Assembly (NCBI GenBank): GCA_038243605.1
Contig: JBBSQX010000001.1
Location: 186,001 to 250,000, forward strand
From: Terrimesophilobacter sp038243605
GTDB lineage: Bacteria; Actinomycetota; Actinomycetes; Actinomycetales; Microbacteriaceae
Direction: 5' to 3'
DNA: 64,000 bases
How positions within the stretch are numbered: the first letter of the stretch is position 1; the number at the start of each line of letters is the position of its first letter. Below are positions 51,211 through 58,762 of this stretch, piece by piece. Below the pieces are notes generated by a model. The model saw only the letters and a list, made by a program, of their open reading frames with translations, was not told the DNA's origin and searched no databases. The translations under genes and the position numbers were made by a program.

Positions 51211-51609
51211 TCAGCGCTTCTTCACGAAGGGACGCAAGATGATTCCGATGAGCCAGCTGAGCAGTGCCAGTACCAAAGCACCAAGAACGCCAGCCCAGAG
51301 GAAGCTATCGACGTGAAGACCGAATCCAATCAGACCTGAAATCCAACTGACGAGCAGCAATAGCAGCGCATTCACGACGAGGGCGATCAGACCCAGCGTG
51401 AGGATGTAAAGGGGAAAAGCAACGATGCGAATGAAGTTGCCAATCACGCCATTCACAACGCCAAAAATCAGAGCGACGAGAAGGTAGGTCAGAACAACGG
51501 CGAGCGTATCCCCTGGGGCGAACGGCGTCACGTCCACGCCGGTGACAATGAGCGTGGTGAGAAAGAGGGCAATGGCGTTAACAATGAGGCGAATGAGAAA
51601 ACGAGACAT
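51211..51609 (-). CDS. Phage-holin-family (holin superfamily IV-like) membrane protein
   Basis: A 132-residue protein with four membrane helices, including FGVVNGVIGNFIRIVAFPLYILTLG-type segments typical of the chromosomal 'phage holin family' (DUF360/YvlD-like) proteins. There is no prophage nearby, and these proteins are normal chromosomal residents of unknown role. Start at the ATG of 51607-51609. Convergent with the hydrolase gene (12-nt gap). Confidence 0.85.
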   Translation of the reverse strand: MSRFLIRLIVNAIALFLTTLIVTGVDVTPFAPGDTLAVVLTYLLVALIFGVVNGVIGNFIRIVAFPLYILTLGLIALVVNALLLLLVSWISGLIGFGLHVDSFLWAGVLGALVLALLSWLIGIILRPFVKKR

Positions 51610-51675
51610 GCCACAACTATGCCCTGTTGCTTTACCGACGCGCAATGAAGCACCACCGGCAATAGGCTGGATGCT

Positions 51676-52779
51676 GTGACCGATTCCCCAACAGAACACG
51701 CCCCCAGCGAACTGAGTGTCAAACTGCGCCCCGAGATCATGGCGTCAGCACCGTACCGCCAAGGAAAGCCTGCCCCCGCGGATGCCTTCAAGCTGTCTTC
51801 GAACGAGAACCCGTTTGATCCGCTGCCCGAAGTGCTCGAGGCCATTGCGACGGGCACCATCAACCGGTATCCGGATGCTGCAGCAACGGCGCTCAGCGAT
51901 CGGCTGGCCGAGAGGTTCGGTGTTGAGCGAGCGGGAGTGCACGTTGGATCTGGATCGGTCTCGATTCTTGCGCAACTAATTCTGGCAGCGGCAGGGCCAG
52001 GCGACGAAGTGCTCTACTCCTGGCGCTCCTTCGAGGCCTACCCAGGGCTCGTCACCGTGGCAGGGGCCACCAGCGTCATGGTGCCGAACACCGCGGATTA
52101 CCGCCACGACCTTGCGGCGATGGCCGCGGCCGTCACCGAGCGCACGAGGGTCGCTATCGTCTGTACGCCGAACAATCCGACCGGAACAATCGTGACAGCG
52201 TCCGAGTTCCATGACTTCATGGCTGCCGTGCCGAATGATCTCCTAGTTCTTCTCGACGAGGCGTATGTGGAGTTCGTGACGGATTCGGAGGCGGTGAACG
52301 GGCGCGACCTCATGGGCACGTACCCAAACCTTGTGATTCTCCGCACATTCTCGAAGGCGTTTGGGCTTGCGGGGCTGCGGGTGGGTTATGCGGTCGGGCC
52401 GGCGCGAATTCTTGATGCTGCCCGCGCCACGGCCATTCCCCTGTCGGTAACGGAGGCTGCCCAGCGGGCGGCCATCGCGGCGCTGGATCACGAGGATAAA
52501 GGGATGCAGCGGGTTGCTCTGCTCACGAAGCGGCGCGACGAGATCGTGGCGGCGATTCGCGCTCAGGGTTGGGTGATACCTCTCTCCCAGTCAAACTTTT
52601 TCTGGCTTCCGACCGGACCAGATACGGTTGCCGCCAACGACATCCTTCTTGCGCACGGCATCGTCGCGAGGGCGTTGTTGCCGGATGGCATCCGCGTTTC
52701 TATCGGTGAGGCTGAGTCCGTGGACGGAATTCTTGCCGCCACGGCAGAGATTGTGCAGAAGTTGCCGCAGGTGTTGTAG
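51676..52779 (+). CDS. hisC: Histidinol-phosphate aminotransferase
   Basis: A 367-residue PLP enzyme of histidine synthesis. The substrate signature SSNENPFDPLP, the PLP contact LLDEAYVEF and the Schiff-base lysine in FSKAFGLAGLRVGYA are intact. It stands alone, not in a his operon, so it could be a general aromatic/histidinol aminotransferase. GTG start 7 nt after a TAGGCT -10 box (51663-51668): probably leaderless. The last 14 bp of the gene reappear 24 bp later (52788-52801). Confidence 0.9.
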   Translation: MTDSPTEHAPSELSVKLRPEIMASAPYRQGKPAPADAFKLSSNENPFDPLPEVLEAIATGTINRYPDAAATALSDRLAERFGVERAGVHVGSGSVSILAQLILAAAGPGDEVLYSWRSFEAYPGLVTVAGATSVMVPNTADYRHDLAAMAAAVTERTRVAIVCTPNNPTGTIVTASEFHDFMAAVPNDLLVLLDEAYVEFVTDSEAVNGRDLMGTYPNLVILRTFSKAFGLAGLRVGYAVGPARILDAARATAIPLSVTEAAQRAAIAALDHEDKGMQRVALLTKRRDEIVAAIRAQGWVIPLSQSNFFWLPTGPDTVAANDILLAHGIVARALLPDGIRVSIGEAESVDGILAATAEIVQKLPQVL

Positions 52780-52832
52780 CAGGCGTCGCCGCAGGTGTTG
52801 TCGCGGGCTTTATGCGCTATCGACACTTGATG

Positions 52833-52862
52833 TTGACAATCATTATCAATAAGGGTTAGAGT
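52833..52862 (+). promoter_or_regulatory. znuA promoter with Zur box
   Basis: TGACAATCATTATCA (52834-52848) is a near-perfect palindrome (one mismatch) of the Zur/Fur type. It overlaps the -35 box TTGACA (52833-52838); the -10 is TAGAGT (52857-52862) with an 18-nt spacer. Zinc-loaded Zur would block the promoter, and the zur gene lies at the end of the same locus. Confidence 0.85.
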
Positions 52863-52938
52863 GATCGCACCGCAACGGCGTCACTGCTGACCTTGCCAAC
52901 TTTCCGAGCGGTCCACACCGTATAGACAGGTCCACCCC

Positions 52939-53850
52939 GTGAAAAGAGTCGCGTTCGTCGCCGTTTTCGCGCTCGCCGTCACGGCGCTCGTCTCGTGCGC
53001 GCCGGCATCCGACAACCCATCTGGCAACGCATCCGACAGTGCGACCGTCGTGAACATCGTGGCATCAACGAATGTTTACGGCAGCATTGCCGAAGCGGTC
53101 GCTGGCCCACACGCAACGGTAACGAGCATCATCGACAGTCCGGCCCAAGACCCGCATGCGTTTGAAGCTGGTGCGCGCGTGCAGCTTGAACTTTCACGCG
53201 CAGACGTGGTCATCTCGAACGGCGGTGGCTACGACGACTTCGTTGACACGCTGATGGCCGGCGCCGCAAACTCCGGTGTTCAGCACATTTCTGCGGTTGA
53301 GGCGTCCGGCTTCACCGCGGAGCAGATCTCACAGAATGAGCACGTTTGGTACGACCTGAACACGGCCACCACGATTGCCACAATGCTGGCTGACGCCTTG
53401 GCGCGGATCGATCCCCCGCACGCGACCGAATATCACGCAAACGCCCAAAAATTCAGCTCCTCGGTGTCAGACCTGAGCGAACGCGTTGCCGCGATTGCGC
53501 GTGAGTTTGGTGAAAGCACGGTGATGGTCACCGAACCTGTTCCGTTGTACCTGCTCGCCGCGGCTGGGCTAACCGATGTGACGCCACACGAACTCAGCAA
53601 AACGATCGAGAACGGCAACGGGGTGCCTCCCGCCGTCATGAACGCGTCGCTCACCCTCCTGCGCAGCGGCAACGTCTCCTTGTTTGTCTACAACGAACAG
53701 ACAGAGGGGCCAGAAACAGCGCAACTGCTCTCAGCGGCCACGAAACAGGGTGTTCCCTCCCTTGCAGTAACCGAAACCATTCCCGATGCCCTCAGCTACC
53801 TGGCCTGGATGTCGGCGAACATCCAGGCGATTGAGAAAGCGCTCCAGTGA
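52939..53850 (+). CDS. znuA: Zinc ABC transporter substrate-binding lipoprotein
   Basis: A 303-residue cluster A-I metal-binding lipoprotein. The signal peptide ends in the lipobox LVSC (C20). Metal-ligand motifs DPHAFE and EHVWYDL supply two His. At the place where a third His is usual the sequence reads VTEPVPLYLLAAAGL, so that His seems replaced, possibly by Glu. There is no His-rich loop. The Zur box before the gene supports zinc. GTG start; the stop overlaps the ATPase start (GTGA). Confidence 0.9.
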   Translation: MKRVAFVAVFALAVTALVSCAPASDNPSGNASDSATVVNIVASTNVYGSIAEAVAGPHATVTSIIDSPAQDPHAFEAGARVQLELSRADVVISNGGGYDDFVDTLMAGAANSGVQHISAVEASGFTAEQISQNEHVWYDLNTATTIATMLADALARIDPPHATEYHANAQKFSSSVSDLSERVAAIAREFGESTVMVTEPVPLYLLAAAGLTDVTPHELSKTIENGNGVPPAVMNASLTLLRSGNVSLFVYNEQTEGPETAQLLSAATKQGVPSLAVTETIPDALSYLAWMSANIQAIEKALQ

Positions 53851-54776
53851 GCAGCAGAGACAAAATCGAGGCAGAAGACGAGGTGACGAAAGAGTCGGTG
53901 GTCAGCTCGCCCACCACGCTGGAAAGCCGCGAGGCGACGGGCGTATCTTTGTTGCGGATGACGAAGGCGTCATTGGCGTTTGGAAGCCGCACACTGTGGC
54001 GAAACCTTGACTTGACCATCCGTCCGGGAGAGTTCTTTGCCGTGCTTGGCCCGAATGGCACCGGAAAGACGAGCCTTCTCAAAGCCATCCTTGGCCAGCA
54101 AAAGCTGACGGCCGGCTCGATTGAACTTCTTGGCGGGCCGGTGCGTAAGGGGCTACGACAGATCGGGTACATCCCGCAGCAGCAACTCATCGAAAGTGGA
54201 ACCCCGTTGCGGGCACGCGACCTGGTGCAACTTGGCGTTGACGGTCATCGTTGGGGCCCCCCCGTGGCGTCTGCTGCAGTAACGAAGCGCGTCGACGACG
54301 TGTTGGAGGCTGTCGGGGCAACCGCGTATGCCAACGTGCCGGTGTCGATGCTGTCGGGTGGTGAGCAGCAGCGCGTGCGGGTGGGGCAGTCGATTGCCTC
54401 CCACCCGAAACTCCTGTTGTGTGATGAGCCACTACTTTCGCTTGACCTGCACCACCAACGATCCGTGAGCGAACTCATCAACGAGCAGCGCACGGCCCTG
54501 GGTACCGCTGTGATTTTTGTCACCCACGATGTGAACCCGATCCTGCCGTTCGTGGATCGGGTGCTGTATCTCGCGGGCGGCACGTTCCGGGTGGGAACCC
54601 CGGATGAGGTGCTGCGCTCCGATGTGCTGAGCGACATGTACGGAACCCCGGTCGAGGTCATCCGCTCGAAGGGTCGCCTTGCTGTGTTGGGAACTCCGGA
54701 TGGATTTGGTGGTCACGACCACATCGGCGACCTCGATCACGTTCACCGCGCCGACCTCGGCGGAGGTGCCGTTTAA
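53847..54776 (+). CDS. znuC: Zinc ABC transporter ATP-binding protein
   Basis: A 309-residue ABC ATPase with Walker A GPNGTGKTSLL, signature LSGGEQQRV and Walker B LLLCDEPLLSLD. The first 35 residues are an extra polar leader. The C-terminus carries a short His/Asp-rich tail (GGHDHIGDLDHVHR), which could bind metal. It is translationally coupled to znuA and znuB (overlaps at both ends). Confidence 0.92.
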   Translation: MSSRDKIEAEDEVTKESVVSSPTTLESREATGVSLLRMTKASLAFGSRTLWRNLDLTIRPGEFFAVLGPNGTGKTSLLKAILGQQKLTAGSIELLGGPVRKGLRQIGYIPQQQLIESGTPLRARDLVQLGVDGHRWGPPVASAAVTKRVDDVLEAVGATAYANVPVSMLSGGEQQRVRVGQSIASHPKLLLCDEPLLSLDLHHQRSVSELINEQRTALGTAVIFVTHDVNPILPFVDRVLYLAGGTFRVGTPDEVLRSDVLSDMYGTPVEVIRSKGRLAVLGTPDGFGGHDHIGDLDHVHRADLGGGAV

Positions 54777-55657
54777 TGGACACAGACTTTTGGTCCCAGA
54801 TTTTTGGGTTCAGTGACTATGGCGAACTGCTGTGGCTCGTCAAGAACTCCATTCTGGCGGGAGCGTTGCTGGGTGTTGTTGGCGGACTGATCGGCACGTT
54901 CGTGATGACCCGGGATCTGGCGTTCGCCGTGCACGGAGTGAGTGAGCTTTCGTTCGCGGGCGCCTCAGCCGCGTTGCTGTTCGGTGTGAATGTTGTTGTC
55001 GGATCTATCGCTGGCTCGTTGATCGCGGCGATTCTCATTGCGATACTTGGCGCGCGGGCACGCGAACGCAACTCCATTATTGCCGTACTGATGCCCTTCG
55101 GGCTTGGCCTTGGCATCCTGTTCCTGTCACTCTATGGCGGTCGAAGCGTGAACAAGTTCGGGCTTCTCACCGGTCAAATCGTGTCGGTCGATAGCCCGCA
55201 ATTGCTGTGGCTCGTTGTTGTCTCGGTCGTGGTGATCGCCGTACTTCTGGTGGTCTGGCGTCCTCTGGTCTTTGCGAGTGTTGACGAGAATGTCGCGGCA
55301 GCCCGTGGGGTTCCCGTCAAAACGCTCTCGCTCGTCTTCATGGTGCTACTCGGATTGGCCACGGCAGTGTCGCTGCAAGTCGTGGGTGCGCTTCTGGTTC
55401 TTGCACTGCTCGTGACTCCCGCCGCCGCCGCGATGCGGGTGACGTCTTCACCACTACTCACTCCCATTCTGAGTGTGGTTTTCGCCGTGGTTTCGGTGGT
55501 GGGCGGCATTCTTCTTGCGTTGGGTGGCGGCCTGCCGATCAGCCCCTACGTCACCACGATCTCTTTTCTCATCTATTTGGTGTGCCGCGTGATCGGTTCG
55601 CGCAGGAAGCGCGCCGGCAGCACGGGTCGAATGCCGGTTCTGCAAGCTGCGGAATAG
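54776..55657 (+). CDS. znuB: Zinc ABC transporter permease
   Basis: A 293-residue membrane permease of the ABC-3 (ZnuB/TroC) family with about eight helices; the conserved HGVSELSFAGAS coupling region and GLATAVSLQVVGALLV are present. ATG shares a base with the znuC stop. The TAG stop is part of the -10 box of zur. Confidence 0.93.
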   Translation: MDTDFWSQIFGFSDYGELLWLVKNSILAGALLGVVGGLIGTFVMTRDLAFAVHGVSELSFAGASAALLFGVNVVVGSIAGSLIAAILIAILGARARERNSIIAVLMPFGLGLGILFLSLYGGRSVNKFGLLTGQIVSVDSPQLLWLVVVSVVVIAVLLVVWRPLVFASVDENVAAARGVPVKTLSLVFMVLLGLATAVSLQVVGALLVLALLVTPAAAAMRVTSSPLLTPILSVVFAVVSVVGGILLALGGGLPISPYVTTISFLIYLVCRVIGSRRKRAGSTGRMPVLQAAE

Positions 55658-55666
55658 GATGCTGGC

Positions 55667-56068
55667 ATGAAGCGAAACACGTGGCAACGAGAAGCGGTCA
55701 CCGCGGCCCTTGCCACTCAAGATGCTTTTGTCAGCGCGCAACAGCTTCACAGCGTGCTGCGCGAGGGTGGTACCGGAATCGGGCTGGCTACCGTGTACCG
55801 CGCTCTGGCCGACATGGCGGCCGGCGGTCGAGCAGACTCACTGCAGTCGGCGGAAGGTGAGGCCCTCTACCGTGCCTGCACGCCAGGTGAGCACCACCAC
55901 CACCTGATTTGCCGCACGTGTGGTCAAGCAGAAGAGATTGAAGCTGTCGAGGTAGAACAGTGGGCTAAGTCGATTGCCGCAGCCCACGGCTATACCCAGC
56001 CTGAACACGTTGTGGACGTCTTCGGGGTGTGCCCCGCGTGTACTGCCGCGGCGACCGCTCGCGCGTGA
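55667..56068 (+). CDS. zur: Fur-family regulator, probably Zur
   Basis: A 133-residue metalloregulator with an N-terminal winged helix (about 1-80; TVYRALADMA recognition region) and a C-terminal domain with His-rich HHHHLICRTCG and CPAC, giving the two CxxC structural zinc pairs. Context (znuACB, Zur box) supports Zur rather than Fur. TAGGAT (55655-55660) lies 6 nt before the ATG, so it can be made from its own leaderless mRNA besides read-through from znuB. Confidence 0.9.
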   Translation: MKRNTWQREAVTAALATQDAFVSAQQLHSVLREGGTGIGLATVYRALADMAAGGRADSLQSAEGEALYRACTPGEHHHHLICRTCGQAEEIEAVEVEQWAKSIAAAHGYTQPEHVVDVFGVCPACTAAATARA

Positions 56069-56070
56069 TC

Positions 56071-56114
56071 GGGTGCCTTCGGGCGCCCTAGGGAACGGGG
56101 CATCCGTTCCCTAG
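56071..56114. terminator. Two adjacent hairpins after zur
   Basis: Hairpin 1: GGGTGCC-TTCG-GGCGCCC (about 56071-56088, one wobble). Hairpin 2: CTAGGGAACGG-GGCAT-CCGTTCCCTAG (56088-56114), an 11-bp perfect stem. No T-run follows, so an intrinsic terminator is only partly supported. From 56115 to 56298 I see only short GCGGCA-type direct repeats and no gene. Confidence 0.6.
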
Positions 56115-56298
56115 CTCTCTCGAAGTGAGCCTCGCCAGCACCGGTTGTTCTCATTTGTCACTGTTGGTCGCTCTCGACCTGGACGGATCGCGGCAAACGG
56201 GAACAGTCGCGGCAAGTGTGACTCGCTTGCGGCAGGGGCGACTCGCTCCCTGCGCGAGCTGCTCCTGGAACGACCTCATCCCACTCCGAAGCGAACTA

Positions 56299-57405
56299 TT
56301 ACAGCTTTCCGCGCTTCTGCGCCGCCGCGAACATTCGCGCTGCAGCACGCGCCCGGGCCATTGACCCGGTTCCGGTGACCACATCGCGAATGGTGCGAAG
56401 CGCAAATGCCGGGCCTTGCACGAGCATTGTCGTGACCACGGATTCCTCCCAGGCAACCAGCTCATCACGGATCTTCTCCGGTGGGCCGATGAGGGCGAGT
56501 TCCTCCACAAGCTTGGTTGGCACCGCGGCGATGGCTTCCTTCTTCTTGCCGTCGAGGTAAAGATTCTGGATGAGGTCGCACACGTCTGTGTAGCCGAGTC
56601 GGTCGATGACGTTGCGATGAAAGTTCGCACCCTTCGCCCCCATGCCCCCGACGTAGAGCGCAATCATGGGTCGTACGAGATCAGCGGCGGCCTCGACATC
56701 GGGGTGCGGGATGACGGCAAGCTGCACCGCAACCTCGAACTCATCCCGCGACCGAAGCGAGGGGTCTCGCAGGGCGAAGCCCTGCTCGAGGTGGGCAGCG
56801 AACTCGGCGTTCGCTCGTGGTGAGAACAAGAACGGTAACCAACCGTCCGCAATCTCTGCCGCCAGAGCAACGTTCTTCGGGCCCTCCGCGGCGAGGTAAA
56901 TCGGAAGGTCTGCCCGTAGCGGATGCACGGTTGAGCGCAGCGGTTTGCCAAGACCGGTGGCATCCGGCCCCGTGTAGGGAAGCGGATAGTGCGGCCCAGC
57001 CGCCGTCACGGGTTCTTGGCGCGCGAGCACGTCACGCACAATTGCGATGTACTCGCGGGTGCGGGCGAGCGGCTTGGGGAACGGCTGCCCGTACCAGCCT
57101 TCGACAACCTGGGGCCCGGATGCGCCAAGCCCCAAAATCATGCGCCCACCGGAGAGATGGTCGAGACTCAACGCTGCCATCGCCGCGGCGGTGGGCGTTC
57201 GGGCAGAAAGCTGAGTAATTCCGGTGCCGAGTTTGACGTGCTTCGTCTGTGAGCCCCACCACGCGAGTGGGGTGAACGCATCCGAACCGTAGGCCTCCGC
57301 CGTCCAGACGGAGTCGTAGCCAAGCCGATCTGCAGCCTTGATGGCTCGCAACACCCCGCGGGGTGGGCCTTGCTTCCAGTAACCGACGGCGTAACCAATG
57401 CGCAT
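56299..57405 (-). CDS. LLM-class F420-dependent oxidoreductase
   Basis: A 368-residue luciferase-like monooxygenase-fold enzyme. The start MRIGYAVGYW, the segment LGYDSVWTAEAYG and the HLSGGRMILGLGASGPQV motif are typical of actinobacterial F420-dependent oxidoreductases. The substrate is unknown. I start it at the ATG of 57403-57405, 7 nt after a minus-strand TACGCT -10 box (57413-57418), so leaderless. It is divergent from rpmB; the zinc genes on both sides give no clear functional link. Confidence 0.88.
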   Translation of the reverse strand: MRIGYAVGYWKQGPPRGVLRAIKAADRLGYDSVWTAEAYGSDAFTPLAWWGSQTKHVKLGTGITQLSARTPTAAAMAALSLDHLSGGRMILGLGASGPQVVEGWYGQPFPKPLARTREYIAIVRDVLARQEPVTAAGPHYPLPYTGPDATGLGKPLRSTVHPLRADLPIYLAAEGPKNVALAAEIADGWLPFLFSPRANAEFAAHLEQGFALRDPSLRSRDEFEVAVQLAVIPHPDVEAAADLVRPMIALYVGGMGAKGANFHRNVIDRLGYTDVCDLIQNLYLDGKKKEAIAAVPTKLVEELALIGPPEKIRDELVAWEESVVTTMLVQGPAFALRTIRDVVTGTGSMARARAAARMFAAAQKRGKL

Positions 57406-57433
57406 GTCTCTCAGCGTAGCCAGCGACGCAGAG

Positions 57434-57570
57434 TTGCCGCACTCCCAGTCTTCGCGTACGCTTGAGCGGTTGAGCATTCCTGCTCGACTTGTGCGCACCT
57501 CCACCACCAAAGATCTCGGTGGAAATGTGCGTGCCGACAAGTGACCTTGGGTAGGGCATTACGCCCCTAC
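57434..57570 (+). promoter_or_regulatory. rpmB promoter and structured leader
   Basis: TTGCCG (57434-57439) and TACGCT (57457-57462) with 17-nt spacer give a start near 57469. The leader then holds a dyad GTTGAGCA-TTCC-TGCTCGAC (57469-57488) and a long three-part stem: ACTTGT (57487-57492) with ACAAGT (57537-57542), GCAC (57495-57498) with GTGC (57527-57530), TCCACC (57500-57505) with GGTGGA (57518-57523). A second hairpin GTAGGG/CCCTAC (57551-57570) precedes the ribosome site TTGGAGG. No Zur box is visible. A ribosomal-protein leader is a good candidate; I know no named motif that fits. Confidence 0.5.
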
Positions 57571-57587
57571 GGTATTGGAGGAAAACC

Positions 57588-57824
57588 ATGGCCGCAGTGT
57601 GCCAGGTGACCGGAGCCGTTCCCGGCTTCGGACACAACATTTCGCACTCGCACCGTCGTACCAAGCGACGTTTCGACCCGAACATCCAGAAGAAGACCTA
57701 TTACGTGCCGTCGTTGCGTCGCAGCGTCACGCTCACATTGAGCGTCAAAGGCATCAAGACCATTGACGTACGTGGCATCGAGTCCGTAGTCAAGGATCTC
57801 TTGGCCCGTGGGGAGAAGATCTAG
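57588..57824 (+). CDS. rpmB: 50S ribosomal protein L28
   Basis: A 78-residue L28 (VCQVTGAVPGFGHNISHSH, TKRRFDPNIQ). It has a single Cys, so it lacks the CxxC pairs of the zinc-binding type. Ribosome site TTGGAGG before the ATG. Its stop overlaps the rpmG start (TAGTG). Confidence 0.96.
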   Translation: MAAVCQVTGAVPGFGHNISHSHRRTKRRFDPNIQKKTYYVPSLRRSVTLTLSVKGIKTIDVRGIESVVKDLLARGEKI

Positions 57825-57991
57825 TGGCAAAGCACCAGGACGTACGTCCGATCATCAAACTCCGTTCAACGGCCGGAACCGGGTACACCTATGTGACCCG
57901 CAAGAACCGCCGCAACAACCCTGACCGCCTCGTGCTGAAGAAGTACGACCCCGTCGTACGCAAGCACGTCGAATTCCGCGAGGAGCGCTAA
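57824..57991 (+). CDS. rpmG: 50S ribosomal protein L33 (zinc-independent)
   Basis: A 55-residue protein starting at the GTG of 57824 (AKHQDVRPIIKLRSTAGTGY) and ending VRKHVEFREER. L33 core KNRRNNPDRLVLKKYDP is clear. No Cys, so the zinc-free type. Starts in the rpmB stop and is followed 2 nt later by rpsN. Confidence 0.95.
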   Translation: MAKHQDVRPIIKLRSTAGTGYTYVTRKNRRNNPDRLVLKKYDPVVRKHVEFREER

Positions 57992-57993
57992 AC

Positions 57994-58299
57994 ATGGCCA
58001 AGAAGAGCAAAATTGCCAAGAACGAGCAGCGAAAGGTTATTGTCGCGCGGTACGCCGTCAAGCGCCTTGAGCTTAAAAAGGCACTCGTTGACCCCACCTC
58101 CACCGACGAGCAGCGCGAAGCTGCACGCCTCGGTTTGCAGAAGCTTCCCCGCGACGCATCCCCCGTGCGCGTGCGTGGCCGCGACGCAATCGACGGTCGT
58201 CCGCGTGGTTTCCTGAAGCAATTCGGTGTTTCACGTGTACGCTTCCGGGATATGGCACACCGAGGCGAATTGCCCGGAATCACCAAGTCAAGCTGGTAA
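57994..58299 (+). CDS. rpsN: 30S ribosomal protein S14 (long, zinc-independent)
   Basis: A 101-residue S14 of the long form without the CxxC motifs (AKKSKIAKNEQRKVIVARYA; GRPRGFLKQFGVSRVRFRDMA). It substitutes for the short zinc-binding S14 at low zinc in many actinobacteria. Third gene of rpmB-rpmG-rpsN, a set that is often Zur-regulated elsewhere. Confidence 0.96.
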   Translation: MAKKSKIAKNEQRKVIVARYAVKRLELKKALVDPTSTDEQREAARLGLQKLPRDASPVRVRGRDAIDGRPRGFLKQFGVSRVRFRDMAHRGELPGITKSSW

Positions 58300-58341
58300 A
58301 TTCAGCAATACCGCAAGAACTACGTCCTAGGAGGACCCCCG

Positions 58342-58632
58342 ATGGCTGACAAGTCACTAAACCGTACAGAGCTCGTCGCGGCCATTGCCGCTGACTCAAA
58401 CCAGAGCCAGGCTGCCGTCAACGGCATGCTCGACTCGATGTTCAACACCATCGCCAAGAACGTGGCCGATGGCACCAAGGTCTCCATCCCAGGATGGTTG
58501 TCCTTCGAGCGCACCCACCGTGCAGCACGCACCGGCCGCAACCCCTCCACGGGCGAAGCGATCCAGATCAAGGCTGGCTATGGCGTGAAGGTTGGCGCTG
58601 GCAGCAAGCTCAAGGCTGCGGCAAAGGGCTAA
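58342..58632 (+). CDS. hup: HU-family DNA-binding protein
   Basis: A 96-residue HU-type nucleoid protein (LNRTELVAAIAADSNQSQA; the beta-arm region TGRNPSTGEAIQI). It lacks the long Lys/Ala-rich tail of mycobacterial HupB. ATG behind AGGAGG. A strong hairpin follows. Confidence 0.95.
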   Translation: MADKSLNRTELVAAIAADSNQSQAAVNGMLDSMFNTIAKNVADGTKVSIPGWLSFERTHRAARTGRNPSTGEAIQIKAGYGVKVGAGSKLKAAAKG

Positions 58633-58648
58633 GTCCCCAGTAGTTGTC

Positions 58649-58680
58649 AAAGGGCGTGGTGCTTCGGCACCGCGCTCTTT
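58649..58680 (+). terminator. Terminator hairpin after hup
   Basis: A 14-bp stem with two G-T wobbles, AAAGGGCGTGGTGC with GCACCGCGCTCTTT, capped by a TTCG tetraloop. The 3' arm ends in TCTTTGT. Good stability, short T tract. Confidence 0.85.
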
Positions 58681-58762
58681 GTCGTTAACGGGGCGAATGC
58701 CGTGAATCTGGCCGTTCAGGTAACGCAGTGACGCAGGGTGCTGCTGCGAAGAATAGGCTGGA

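Noticed and set aside
51211..51609. Prophage remnant because of the holin-like gene
   Set aside because: No other phage genes are near; this holin-like family is a common chromosomal protein.
57406..57587. Zur box before rpmB
   Set aside because: No TGA-N-AAT-N-ATT-TCA type palindrome is present; the dyad seen here is GC-rich and different.
58227..58242. parS-like TGTTTCACGTG inside rpsN
   Set aside because: Only the left two thirds of the palindrome match, and the bases encode conserved S14 residues (GVSRVRF). Likely chance.
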